From Clostridiales bacterium (lineage in GTDB: Bacteria; Bacillota; Clostridia; Oscillospirales; Oscillospiraceae), in assembly GCA_004557655.1 (NCBI GenBank), contig SFGJ01000001.1, positions 62,001 to 126,000 on the forward strand: 64,000 bases of DNA. The letters run 5' to 3'. A program made the position numbers and the translations under genes. The notes below the pieces were generated by a model that saw nothing but the letters and a program-made list of their open reading frames with translations, was not told the origin of the DNA and did no database searches. Shown here piece after piece: positions 1 through 8,080 of this stretch. How positions within the stretch are numbered: position 1 is the first letter of the stretch; the number at the start of each line of letters is the position of its first letter.

Positions 1-2916
1 TTGCGTCTCCATCAGGAGACAGGCATCCCTTTGGTCTGCACCAACGACGCCCATTATATCCGCAAGGAGGATGCCGAGAGCCACGATATCCTTTTGTGTA
101 TCCAGACCGGGAAGACCGTGGACGATGAAAACCGTATGCGCTATGAGCCGCAGAATTTCTATCTGCGCTCCACGGAAGAGATGGAGGAGCTTTTTTCCTC
201 CTATCCCGAGGCCGTGGAGAATACCCAGCGTATTGCCGACCGCTGTCAACTGGACTTCACCTTCGGCAAGTACCACCTGCCGGAATTCAAGCTTCCTCCG
301 GGCTACGATTCACCCACCTATCTGCGAAAGCTCTGTGAGGAGGGCTTTGTAGAGAGATATGGGAATGAGAAGGAAGGATACCGTCATCAGCTTAACTATG
401 AGCTCAATATGATTGAGAAAATGGGCTTCACGGACTATTTTCTTATTGTGTCGGACTTTGTGCGCTATGCCAAAAGTGCAGGCATTCCTGTGGGTCCCGG
501 CCGTGGTTCCGCAGCGGGCAGCATGGTGTCCTACTGCCTGCATATAACCGATATTGACCCCATGGAGTATAACCTTTACTTTGAGCGGTTTTTGAATCCG
601 GAGCGAGTGTCCATGCCCGATATTGACATGGACTTCGGTGACACCCGCCGTGAAGAGGTGGTAGACTATGTCCGCCGTAAATACGGCGATGATCATGTGG
701 CACAGATCGTCACCTTTGGCACCATGGCGGCCAGAGCCGCCATCCGGGATGTGGGGCGGGTGCTGAATATTCCCTACAACGATGTGGACACCGTGGCCAA
801 GCTGGTGCCCGCTACACTGCACATTACTCTGGATGATGCTTTGAAGTTATCCAAGCAGCTAAAGGACCAGTATGATTCCGACCCGCAGATCCACCGCCTC
901 ATTGACCTGGCCAAGGCTCTGGAGGGAATGCCACGCCATGCCTCCACCCATGCCGCCGGTGTGGTCATTACAAAAAGACCGGTATACGAATATGTGCCTT
1001 TGGCCCGAAACGACGAGTCCATCGTCTGCCAGTATACCATGGTGACTCTGGAAGAACTGGGCCTGCTGAAAATGGACTTTTTGGGTCTGCGCAACCTTAC
1101 GGTGCTGGACGATGCCATTAAGATGCTGCCGCAAGATAAGCACTTTGATCTGCTGAAGATCCCCATGGATGATCCGGAGGTTTTCAATATGCTCACACAG
1201 GGCAGAACCTCCGGTGTATTCCAGATGGAGTCCACAGGTATGACCGGCGTGTGTCTGGGACTGAAACCCCAGAGCATTGAGGATATAACGGCTATCATCG
1301 CTCTGTACCGTCCAGGCCCTATGGATTCGATCCCGCGGTTTATCGCCTGCAAGCAGGATCCAAAACTCATTACGTATAAGCACCCATTGCTGGAGCCGAT
1401 TTTATCCGTGACCTACGGTTGCATTGTCTATCAGGAGCAGGTCATTCAGATATTCCAGCAGCTTGGCGGTTACTCTCTGGGCCAAGCGGACATGGTGCGC
1501 CGGGCGATCTCCAAGAAGAAGGCTAAAGAGATCGAAAAGGAGCGCCACTCCTTTGTCCATGGTGATCCGGAGCGGGGGATCAAGGGATGTGTTGCAAACG
1601 GCATCCCGGAGGCCACCGCCGAGGCAATTTATGACGAAATTTACGATTTTGCTAATTACGCCTTCAACAAAGCACATGCCGTCAGCTATGCGGTGGTGGC
1701 CTATCAAACGGCCTATTTCAAGTGCCACTTTACCAAAGAATACATGGCAGCTCTGCTGACCTCCGTGCTGCACAATTCGGACAAAGTGGCCGAGTATATT
1801 GCCGAATGCCGTGACTGCGGTATCAGCGTGCTGCCGCCGGACATCAATCATTCCAGAGATGGCTTCACCGTGGATGGTGAGAATATCCGATTCGGCCTGG
1901 TAGCCATCAAGAACATCGGCCGCGGCTTCATACAAACTCTGATTCAACGGCGTGACAAGGATGGGCCCTTTACATCGTTTCAGGATTTCTGTCAGCGCAT
2001 GGATGATTGCACGGATATGAATAAACGTGCCGTGGAGAATCTTATCCGCAGCGGCGCCTTTGATTCTCTGGGGGCAAAGCGGTCGCAGCTTGTAGCGGTG
2101 TTCGAGTCTGTTTTGGACGGTGTTGCCGCCTCCCGTAAGCAGAATTTGGAAGGACAGATGGACTTTTTCAGCATGGGCTCCTCCGTATCCGCCAAGCTGC
2201 AGGAGGTTCATCTTCCGGACATTCCGGAGTTCACGGCCATAGAAAAGATGAACATGGAAAAGATCACCACAGGCCTGTTTCTCTCCGGCCATCCCATGAG
2301 TGATTATCGGGATCTGGCCAAGTCCGCCGGTGCAACGCCCATCCACGACATACTGGAGGACTTCGCGCAGGAGGGAGGACCGACCCGCTTTGCAGACGGG
2401 CAGAAGATCTGCGTGGCCGGTGTTGTGACATCCAGCAAGACCCGTCCCACCAAAAATAACTCCCTCATGGCCTATGTCATGGTGGAGGACGAAATTGCAT
2501 CCATAGAGTTGCTCTGTTTCCAGCGATCTATTGACCAGTGCGGCTCGTATATGCAGATCAATCTTCCGGTGCTGGTCACGGGGCGCCTTTCGGTGCGGGA
2601 TGAGAAACCGCCCCAGATCCTGTGCGATACAATTTATCCGCTGGAATACCAGCGCAAACTGCCGCAAATTTCCAAGCAGGAATTGCCAAAGAAAGTAGAA
2701 TCGACTTTATTTTTAAAAGTCCCTGGGCTGGACAGTCCGGAATTCCGGCATATTAAGCTGGTGATGACCATGTTTGAGGGACAAATGCCGGTGAAGATCC
2801 GTATGGCAGATACCGGAAAGCTATTCGGAGCTACCTGTTTGAATCACCCCGCGCTTTTACAGGAATGTGAGGAGTGCTTGGGCAAGGAGAATGTTGTTCT
2901 CCGAATGAAGGAATAA
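1..2916 (+). CDS. dnaE: DNA polymerase III alpha subunit DnaE (5' truncated by window edge)
   Basis: Catalytic subunit of the replicative DNA polymerase III (C-family). The window starts inside the gene. The visible 971 residues begin late in the PHP domain, and family members are about 1150-1200 residues, so roughly the first 200 are missing and the TTG at position 1 is not a real start. The polymerase core is recognisable from PGRGSAAGS near residue 165 and the catalytic aspartates of PDIDMDF near residue 208. Helix-hairpin-helix and OB-fold regions follow, with the OB-type stretch from about residue 800. A TAA stop and a strong hairpin follow. The absence of a fused exonuclease domain in the visible part makes this DnaE rather than PolC. 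The call is secure. Confidence 0.96.
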   Translation: MRLHQETGIPLVCTNDAHYIRKEDAESHDILLCIQTGKTVDDENRMRYEPQNFYLRSTEEMEELFSSYPEAVENTQRIADRCQLDFTFGKYHLPEFKLPPGYDSPTYLRKLCEEGFVERYGNEKEGYRHQLNYELNMIEKMGFTDYFLIVSDFVRYAKSAGIPVGPGRGSAAGSMVSYCLHITDIDPMEYNLYFERFLNPERVSMPDIDMDFGDTRREEVVDYVRRKYGDDHVAQIVTFGTMAARAAIRDVGRVLNIPYNDVDTVAKLVPATLHITLDDALKLSKQLKDQYDSDPQIHRLIDLAKALEGMPRHASTHAAGVVITKRPVYEYVPLARNDESIVCQYTMVTLEELGLLKMDFLGLRNLTVLDDAIKMLPQDKHFDLLKIPMDDPEVFNMLTQGRTSGVFQMESTGMTGVCLGLKPQSIEDITAIIALYRPGPMDSIPRFIACKQDPKLITYKHPLLEPILSVTYGCIVYQEQVIQIFQQLGGYSLGQADMVRRAISKKKAKEIEKERHSFVHGDPERGIKGCVANGIPEATAEAIYDEIYDFANYAFNKAHAVSYAVVAYQTAYFKCHFTKEYMAALLTSVLHNSDKVAEYIAECRDCGISVLPPDINHSRDGFTVDGENIRFGLVAIKNIGRGFIQTLIQRRDKDGPFTSFQDFCQRMDDCTDMNKRAVENLIRSGAFDSLGAKRSQLVAVFESVLDGVAASRKQNLEGQMDFFSMGSSVSAKLQEVHLPDIPEFTAIEKMNMEKITTGLFLSGHPMSDYRDLAKSAGATPIHDILEDFAQEGGPTRFADGQKICVAGVVTSSKTRPTKNNSLMAYVMVEDEIASIELLCFQRSIDQCGSYMQINLPVLVTGRLSVRDEKPPQILCDTIYPLEYQRKLPQISKQELPKKVESTLFLKVPGLDSPEFRHIKLVMTMFEGQMPVKIRMADTGKLFGATCLNHPALLQECEECLGKENVVLRMKE

Positions 2917-2920
2917 TAAA

Positions 2921-2958
2921 GCAGCGGGGATCGCTTTTGCCGGCCTCCCCGCTGTTTT
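2921..2958 (+). terminator. Rho-independent terminator after dnaE
   Basis: Inverted repeat with arms CAGCGGGGA (2922-2930) and TCCCCGCTG (2946-2954), followed by a T-tract. It separates dnaE from the sigma-factor locus. Confidence 0.85.
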
Positions 2959-2982
2959 CATAGAATTTATAAAAATAATAGC

Positions 2983-3010
2983 GCAACCTACCCGAAAAAA
3001 CGCTGTCTAT
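2983..3010 (+). promoter_or_regulatory. Putative ECF-type (autoregulatory) promoter
   Basis: A -35 element GCAACC (2983-2988) with the AAC core typical of ECF sigma promoters lies 16 nt before GTCTAT (3005-3010). It sits directly upstream of the ECF sigma gene, as expected for autoregulation. No good sigma-A promoter is seen in this gap. The assignment is by pattern only. Confidence 0.45.
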
Positions 3011-3042
3011 AAGGGTAGGGACGCAATGAACGAGGTGCCCGC

Positions 3043-3603
3043 GTGAGAGATGAACAAATTATAGAGCTGTACTTCGATCGGGATGAGTCAGCCATTACGG
3101 AAACCGGTGCAAAGTACGGTGCATACTGCATGAAGATCGCCATGAATATCCTCCATAATCGGCTGGACAGCGAGGAATGTACAAACGACACCTGGCTCTC
3201 CGCTTGGCGCTCCATACCGCCTCAAAGGCCGTCAAGCCTGTTAGCCTATCTGGGAAAGATCACACGAAATCTCTCCATCAACCGCTATAAGCTGAAGTAC
3301 GCCGACAAGCGGGCGGTGAATGAGTTTGCTGTATCCCTGGATGAATTGAGCGACTGCGTTTCGGGAGGTAGAGATATCGAAGAGACACAGCAGATCCAAT
3401 ATCTGGGCGAAAGTATCAGCCGCTTTCTGCATACGCAGAAGCCCCTTGATCGCCGGATATTTGTCTGCAGGTATTTTTACTGCGATGCCATAGCGGAGAT
3501 GGCAGAGCACTTCGGCATCAGCGAAAGCCGTGTGAAATCCATCCTGTTCCGGATGCGCTCAAAGCTAAAACAGCATCTGCACAACGAATGCTTTTCTGTA
3601 TGA
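3043..3603 (+). CDS. RNA polymerase sigma factor, sigma-70 family (ECF-like)
   Basis: A 186-residue alternative sigma factor of the extracytoplasmic-function type. Sigma region 2 spans about residues 10-85 (ECTNDTWLSAW followed by LLAYLGKITRNLSINRY, the usual region 2.2-2.4 pattern). Region 4 spans about 125-180, with the helix-turn-helix around AEHFGISESRVKSILFRMR. The start is a GTG with a modest GAGG-type ribosome site. The next gene, 21 nt downstream, encodes a single-pass membrane protein, which fits a sigma/anti-sigma pair. The downstream lipoprotein and surface O-acyltransferase genes suggest a cell-envelope regulon, but that link is inferred from proximity. The gene is probably autoregulated through the GCAACC-N16-GTCTAT element upstream. 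Confidence 0.87.
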   Translation: MRDEQIIELYFDRDESAITETGAKYGAYCMKIAMNILHNRLDSEECTNDTWLSAWRSIPPQRPSSLLAYLGKITRNLSINRYKLKYADKRAVNEFAVSLDELSDCVSGGRDIEETQQIQYLGESISRFLHTQKPLDRRIFVCRYFYCDAIAEMAEHFGISESRVKSILFRMRSKLKQHLHNECFSV

Positions 3604-3624
3604 ATCGGAAGGGAAGAGGGAAGT

Positions 3625-4173
3625 ATGAAAAATGAAAATTTGATGCGGGCCATTGGCTGGATAGATGATGATCTCATAAACGAGGCACGCTTACCTATGC
3701 CTGTAAAAAGGTCATTTACCGCTCTGAAAAAATACGTGGCTGTTGCCGCCTGCTTTCTTGTATTGCTGACGGCTGTGCTGATCACCCGGCGAAGCGGGAA
3801 TCTGTCTGTCGTGGTTGGCGGCGCGAGCGTTCTTTCCGGCCAACGGGAAAGCGCCGTAGAGATCCCCATGACCACATCGGTGCAGCTTCGCAGCATTGCT
3901 GCAGCGGAGGTGCCTATTGCCCTTACCACCGACGGCGAAGATGTTACTATAATTTCTGAACCGGGCGGCATTCTGCTGGATAGCGAGGGGGCAGAATATA
4001 GAGAACTGACAACGAAGAAGGACATTTCCTTCCACTGGCTGCTGCAGGATATGCAGAGGGACAACTTTACCATTACCCTACGCCGGGGTGGCGAAACGGT
4101 GCAGTTAATTGCCACCGTAAATGCCGATTCTAACACACTTACTGTGTCTGCTAAGCATTTAGGTAACCCATAA
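3625..4173 (+). CDS. Putative membrane-anchored anti-sigma factor
   Basis: A 182-residue protein with a short cytoplasmic N-terminus (about residues 1-30, containing AIGWIDDDLINEA), one membrane span (about 32-50) and an outer domain of about 130 residues rich in beta-forming and polar residues. The DD-L-I motif ahead of the span resembles the N-termini of many clostridial anti-sigma-like proteins encoded after ECF factors. No zinc-binding anti-sigma motif (HxxxCxxC) is present, so this is not a ZAS-type protein. The role as partner of the preceding sigma factor is inferred from gene order (21-nt gap) and topology. The outer domain is unrecognised. The start has a GAGGGAAG ribosome site. Confidence 0.55.
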   Translation: MKNENLMRAIGWIDDDLINEARLPMPVKRSFTALKKYVAVAACFLVLLTAVLITRRSGNLSVVVGGASVLSGQRESAVEIPMTTSVQLRSIAAAEVPIALTTDGEDVTIISEPGGILLDSEGAEYRELTTKKDISFHWLLQDMQRDNFTITLRRGGETVQLIATVNADSNTLTVSAKHLGNP

Positions 4174-4198
4174 ACATATATAGAAAGGAAAAAATACC

Positions 4199-4771
4199 AT
4201 GAAAAAAATTGTTTGCGTTACATTAACAACCATTATGATCCTGCTGCTCCTGACCGGCTGCGGCAGCAAGAAAAACGATTCCGGAAGCGGAGGATCTTCC
4301 ACTTCCGCCGAGGCCCTGCTGCAGGACATCTGGGGCGCTTTTAATGAAAAAGACCAGTTTGCAGTCAGCGGCGGTGACGAAAAGAACGCTGCGCAAGGCC
4401 CCGCTCGCTTTGAGATCAACGCCGACAACGCGGAGACTTTCCAATATCTCCTCCATGTTACCGACGAAATGTACGCACAGCTGGAGAACGACGCTGCCAC
4501 CATGCAGCATATGATGAACACCAATACCTTCAGCGCCGCGGTGGTGAAGCTCAAGAGCGGCGTTGATACAAAAAGTTTTGCAGATTCCTATCAGCAGGAA
4601 CTCAATGGTCAGCAATGGATGTGCGGCTTCCCGGACAAGATGCTGGTTCTGTCCCTGGGCGATTATCTGGTCATAGGCTATGGCAAGATAGACAATATGG
4701 ACAACCTGCAGAAAGCCTGTGCCAAGGTGGACAGCAATTGCAGTATTGTAATCGAAGCGCCTCTGGCATAA
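4199..4771 (+). CDS. Lipoprotein, probably DUF4358 family
   Basis: A 190-residue secreted lipoprotein. The signal peptide (residues 1-20) ends in the lipobox LTGC, so Cys21 would be lipidated. A low-complexity Ser/Gly linker (about 24-36) leads into one small globular domain to the C-terminus. Size, topology and the segment pairing 'AVVKLKSG' with a later 'FPDKMLVLSLGDYLVIGYG' recall DUF4358 lipoproteins, which I know from neighbourhoods of MBOAT/DHHW surface-acylation genes in Clostridia. Those genes do follow here. The family assignment is moderate and the molecular role is unknown. It probably shares a transcript with the sigma and anti-sigma genes, because a terminator follows it. Confidence 0.6.
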   Translation: MKKIVCVTLTTIMILLLLTGCGSKKNDSGSGGSSTSAEALLQDIWGAFNEKDQFAVSGGDEKNAAQGPARFEINADNAETFQYLLHVTDEMYAQLENDAATMQHMMNTNTFSAAVVKLKSGVDTKSFADSYQQELNGQQWMCGFPDKMLVLSLGDYLVIGYGKIDNMDNLQKACAKVDSNCSIVIEAPLA

Positions 4772-4785
4772 AATGCCATCATTTT

Positions 4786-4816
4786 ACAGGGGGGTCGGTT
4801 TGACCCTCCTGTTTTA
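4786..4816 (+). terminator. Rho-independent terminator after the lipoprotein gene
   Basis: Arms ACAGGGGGGTC and GACCCTCCTGT pair with one G-T wobble and are followed by TTTTAT. It separates the sigma/anti-sigma/lipoprotein unit from the acyltransferase pair, though read-through is possible. Confidence 0.75.
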
Positions 4817-4849
4817 TAGTATGTGCTCGGAAGGGGGGAGATCCGCACC

Positions 4850-6253
4850 ATGCTGTTTTCCGGCATACCGTTTTTGTTTTACTTTCTGCCCTGTGTATTG
4901 CTCCTCTATTTCATAACACCGGGAAAGCTGAAAAACACCGTTTTGCTGCTGGCCAGCCTGTTTTTTTACGGATGGGGTGAGCCACGGTATGTGCTGTGGA
5001 TGATAGCAGCTATCGTGCTGGGGTATACGTTTGGCCGTCTGATGGAGAGGTTTCAGGGCAGAGCAGGCCTGCGTAAGACCATGCTGGTACTGTCCGTTGT
5101 TTCCAGTCTTGTTATCTTAGGATATTTCAAATACGCGGACTTTTTTATTGAAAACTTCAACGCAGCCACCGGGCTGTCTGTATCGCTGCTGCGCATCGCA
5201 CTGCCCATCGGCATAAGCTTCTACACCTTCCAGATCCTGAGCTACACCGTGGATGTGTACCGGGGTCAGGTGGGGGCCCAGAGAAATTTTATAGATCTGG
5301 CCGCCTATGTGGCGCTGTTTCCGCAGCTCATTGCAGGGCCAATTGTCCGCTACTCAGATATTGCACTGCAGCTGAAAAATCGCACACATTCCATGGAAAA
5401 CATTGCTCTGGGGATGCGCCGGTTTCTTGTGGGATTGAGCAAGAAGATACTTTTGGCTAATGTTTTGGGCGAGCTATGCACTGTTTTCCGGGATTCCGGG
5501 GAAAAATCGGTATTGTTTTGCTGGCTCTATGCCATAGCGTATAGTCTACACGTGTATTTTGATTTTTCCGGTTACAGTGACATGGCTATCGGCCTGGGGC
5601 GCATATTTGGTTTTCATTTCCCGGAAAACTTTAACTATCCCTTTATCTCAGCCAGTATCACAGAGTTCTGGAGACGGTGGCACATTTCACTTGGCTCTTG
5701 GTTTCGGGATTATGTGTATATTCCCTTAGGAGGCAATCGTGTGCACCTCCGGCGTCAACTCTTCAACATCCTGGTGGTATGGATGCTTACCGGATTCTGG
5801 CATGGTGCGGCGTGGAACTTTGTGGTGTGGGGCCTATATTTTGCGCTGCTGCTGATCCTGGAAAAACTGTGGCTCTCGCCATACCTAAAGAAAAGCCGCG
5901 TCCTAAGCCACATTTATGTGCTGCTATTCGTCACTGTAAGTTTTGTAATTTTTGATGCACCCTCCATGGGACAGGCATTTTTCTCTATCAGATCCATGTT
6001 TGGCCTCGGCGATGTGCCGCTTCTGTCGGCAGAGTTTCTCTACTACCTTCGCAGCTACGGCGTTATATTGCTGCTCGCCATGGTGGGAGCAACGCCGCTG
6101 CCCGGTAGGATTTACAGCAGCATAGCAGAGTCTCGGCTGGGTGGCCGTATCATGACCGTTTTGGAGCCGCTTGGGCTAACGGCTCTGCTTGTATTGTGTA
6201 CGGCATATTTGGTGGATGGATCCTTTAACCCCTTCCTGTATTTCAGATTTTAA
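4850..6253 (+). CDS. MBOAT family membrane O-acyltransferase (AlgI/DltB-like)
   Basis: A polytopic membrane enzyme that would move acyl (usually acetyl) groups across the membrane for O-acylation of a surface polysaccharide. With the ATG at 4850 it has 467 residues, a normal AlgI-like length. That start has the ribosome site AAGGGGGGAG nine bases upstream; an in-frame GTG at 4823 would place the Shine-Dalgarno inside the gene. About ten hydrophobic spans are visible. The MBOAT signature WRRWHISLGSWFRDYVYIPLGG lies near residues 274-295, and the conserved histidine is in GFWHGAAWNF (His318). The DHHW-protein gene begins 12 bases downstream, the usual AlgI/AlgJ-type arrangement. The polysaccharide substrate is not identifiable from this window. 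Confidence 0.9.
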   Translation: MLFSGIPFLFYFLPCVLLLYFITPGKLKNTVLLLASLFFYGWGEPRYVLWMIAAIVLGYTFGRLMERFQGRAGLRKTMLVLSVVSSLVILGYFKYADFFIENFNAATGLSVSLLRIALPIGISFYTFQILSYTVDVYRGQVGAQRNFIDLAAYVALFPQLIAGPIVRYSDIALQLKNRTHSMENIALGMRRFLVGLSKKILLANVLGELCTVFRDSGEKSVLFCWLYAIAYSLHVYFDFSGYSDMAIGLGRIFGFHFPENFNYPFISASITEFWRRWHISLGSWFRDYVYIPLGGNRVHLRRQLFNILVVWMLTGFWHGAAWNFVVWGLYFALLLILEKLWLSPYLKKSRVLSHIYVLLFVTVSFVIFDAPSMGQAFFSIRSMFGLGDVPLLSAEFLYYLRSYGVILLLAMVGATPLPGRIYSSIAESRLGGRIMTVLEPLGLTALLVLCTAYLVDGSFNPFLYFRF

Positions 6254-6265
6254 GGAGGAACAGAT

Positions 6266-7360
6266 ATGAAGAAGCAACAGGCACTGATCTCCCTCCTGAT
6301 CGTTGGGGCAGTTTTTACCTCCATGGTATTGGCGGCTTGGCTGCTGCCGAGCAAGGATTTTTCCGACAGCGAGCGCAGAAGGTTGGCCCAGCGTCCGGAA
6401 TTCTCCCTTTCCTCAGTGAAAAGCGGACGGTTTATGTCGGAATTCGAGAAGTACACTCAGGATCAGTTTCCTCTGCGGGACAAGCTCCGTATGCTGAAGG
6501 CTGTTTCGGTATATGATATCTTTGGCAGGTTAGACAACAACGGTATCTATATAAAGGACGGCTATGCTGCCAAGCTGGAGTACCCCTTGGAGGAGGACTC
6601 TGTCACCCATGCAGCCAAGCGGTTGGCCTATGTATATGAAAAGTATTTGGCAGATAAAAGCGGTAAGGTTTATCTCTCTATTGTACCGGATAAAAGCTAT
6701 TTTCTGGCGGGAGAGGATTATCTAAGCATGGACTACAACAGACTCATCGAACTGATGCGGCAGGGAATGCCCTTTGCGGAGTATATTGACATCATAGGAA
6801 CACTGGATATTTCGTATTATTACAAGACGGATACCCACTGGCGGCAGGATAAGATACCTGACACTGCGGCACGTCTGGCCGCTGCTATGGGAGCATCTCT
6901 CTCCGGGCAATATACGCAGAACAAACTGGATCGCCCGTTTCACGGTGTCTATTACGGTCAGTCTGCCATGCCCTTGCCGGGTGAGGAGATTGTATATCTC
7001 ACCAACAGCGTTCTGGACGGATGCATAGCTACCGACTATGAATCTGGCACTGTAGGCGGGCTTTACGACATGGATAAGGCAGCGGGGAAGGATCCTTATG
7101 AGCTATTCCTATCCGGAGCACTGCCTCTTGTCACGGTGGAAAATCCAAATGCCGAAAATGACCGAGAGCTGGTCCTCTTTCGGGATTCCTTCGGCAGCAG
7201 CATTGCTCCGCTGCTGGCGGAGGGATACGCAAAGATCACCTTGGTGGACACACGCTATCTGCGGGCGGATCAACTGGATAAATTTATAGATTTTCATGGG
7301 CAGGATGTGCTGTTTCTTTACAGCACACTGCTCCTCAACAGCAGCAGTACCTTGACATAA
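6266..7360 (+). CDS. DHHW family protein (AlgJ/AlgX-like acetylation partner)
   Basis: A 364-residue protein with an N-terminal signal anchor (about residues 8-27) and an extracytoplasmic SGNH-hydrolase-like domain. The family's signature tetrad is DTHW at residues 189-192, in the context YYYKTDTHWRQ. A serine block, FRDSFGSSIAPLL, lies near the C-terminus, matching the catalytic-serine region of AlgJ/AlgX relatives. Such proteins take the acyl group delivered by the MBOAT partner and transfer it to the polysaccharide outside the cell. The gene follows the MBOAT gene by 12 bases with an AAGGAGG ribosome site and ends at a strong hairpin. Confidence 0.85.
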   Translation: MKKQQALISLLIVGAVFTSMVLAAWLLPSKDFSDSERRRLAQRPEFSLSSVKSGRFMSEFEKYTQDQFPLRDKLRMLKAVSVYDIFGRLDNNGIYIKDGYAAKLEYPLEEDSVTHAAKRLAYVYEKYLADKSGKVYLSIVPDKSYFLAGEDYLSMDYNRLIELMRQGMPFAEYIDIIGTLDISYYYKTDTHWRQDKIPDTAARLAAAMGASLSGQYTQNKLDRPFHGVYYGQSAMPLPGEEIVYLTNSVLDGCIATDYESGTVGGLYDMDKAAGKDPYELFLSGALPLVTVENPNAENDRELVLFRDSFGSSIAPLLAEGYAKITLVDTRYLRADQLDKFIDFHGQDVLFLYSTLLLNSSSTLT

Positions 7361-7400
7361 AATAAGCTGGCACAGCCTGTTGGTTGTGCCAGCTTATTTC
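7361..7400. terminator. Bidirectional terminator
   Basis: Near-perfect inverted repeat AATAAGCTGGCACA / TGTGCCAGCTTATT with T-rich flanks on both strands. It lies between the converging DHHW gene (+) and ferredoxin gene (-). Confidence 0.85.
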
Positions 7401-7414
7401 TATGAATGAGCAGA

Positions 7415-7603
7415 TCAGTCATCAAAGGAGATGGCCTGCACCGGGCAGGCATCAATGGCTTCCTGAACAGCAGCTTTGTTTTCTTCTGAGGTATGGCCGT
7501 ATGCCTCTGCCTTACCGTCGGCATTCACTTCAAAAACCTCCGGAACCGTGCTGATGCACAGTCCGCAGCCGATGCAGGTGTCTTGGTTTACAATAGCTTT
7601 CAT
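7415..7603 (-). CDS. Ferredoxin, single [4Fe-4S] cluster
   Basis: A 62-residue cytoplasmic electron carrier. Cluster ligands are the three cysteines of CIGCGLC (residues 10, 13, 16) plus the remote cysteine in ACPVQAISF (residue 53). The second cluster motif of bacterial 2[4Fe-4S] ferredoxins is missing: the position after CxxCxxC is followed by STVP, not by a fourth cysteine. This is therefore a mono-cluster ferredoxin. An AGGAGG ribosome site precedes the ATG. The gene lies 12 bases after the cupin gene and is probably co-transcribed with it. The redox partner is unknown. Confidence 0.9.
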   Translation of the reverse strand: MKAIVNQDTCIGCGLCISTVPEVFEVNADGKAEAYGHTSEENKAAVQEAIDACPVQAISFDD

Positions 7604-7615
7604 GGGTTTATCCTC

Positions 7616-7939
7616 CTAAAAAATTACTACAAGCAGCATTTTGAACTGCTCTCTGCCATAAACGGCGTGAGGATGTCTGGCGGGCATTACAATGGATTCG
7701 CCCTGGTGCAGTTCATACTCCACTGCGTCAATAGTGATGCGGCCCACACCGTCGAGACAGATGACAAAGGCATCACCGTCGGATTCATGCGTGCTGATCT
7801 TCTCGTCTTTGTCAAAAGAAAACAAAGTAACGCTGACGGCATTGTTTTGCACCAATGTGCGGCTTACTACCTGCCCCTGTTGATACTGGATCTGGTCTTT
7901 CAATGTCAGCACTTCCGAAAAGGCAATGTTCTTCATCAT
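7616..7939 (-). CDS. Cupin domain-containing protein
   Basis: A 107-residue single-domain cupin, a small beta-barrel usually binding a metal. The first cupin motif is partly visible as ISTHESDGDAFVICLDGVG (about residues 48-66), and the second as LHQGESIVMPARHPHAVYG (about 77-95). The ligands look like His, Glu/Asp and His. It may be a metal-dependent sensor or enzyme, but nothing in the sequence names a substrate. The ribosome site is GGGAGGA, and the start is the first of two consecutive ATG codons. It sits upstream of the ferredoxin gene in the same direction. Confidence 0.85.
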   Translation of the reverse strand: MMKNIAFSEVLTLKDQIQYQQGQVVSRTLVQNNAVSVTLFSFDKDEKISTHESDGDAFVICLDGVGRITIDAVEYELHQGESIVMPARHPHAVYGREQFKMLLVVIF

Positions 7940-8045
7940 AGTCCTATCCTCCCGTTGGTTCGCATTGTGTAGTATCTGTTCCTTGAAAGTAATCTATACA
8001 TGACAGTATACCGCATTGTCCGAAAAATGAATAATAGCAGTAAAA

Positions 8046-8075
8046 AACCGATGGAATTACTTCCATCGGTTTTCT
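8046..8075 (-). terminator. Terminator after the cysteine-rich protein gene
   Basis: Inverted repeat AAAACCGATGGAA / TTCCATCGGTTTT with a T6 run on the minus strand. It lies just past the stop of the gene at 8081-8908. Confidence 0.8.
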
Positions 8076-8080
8076 CTTTT

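Noticed and set aside
1402..2667. A 421-codon open frame on the minus strand
   Set aside because: It lies wholly inside dnaE, with no ribosome site or recognisable motif.
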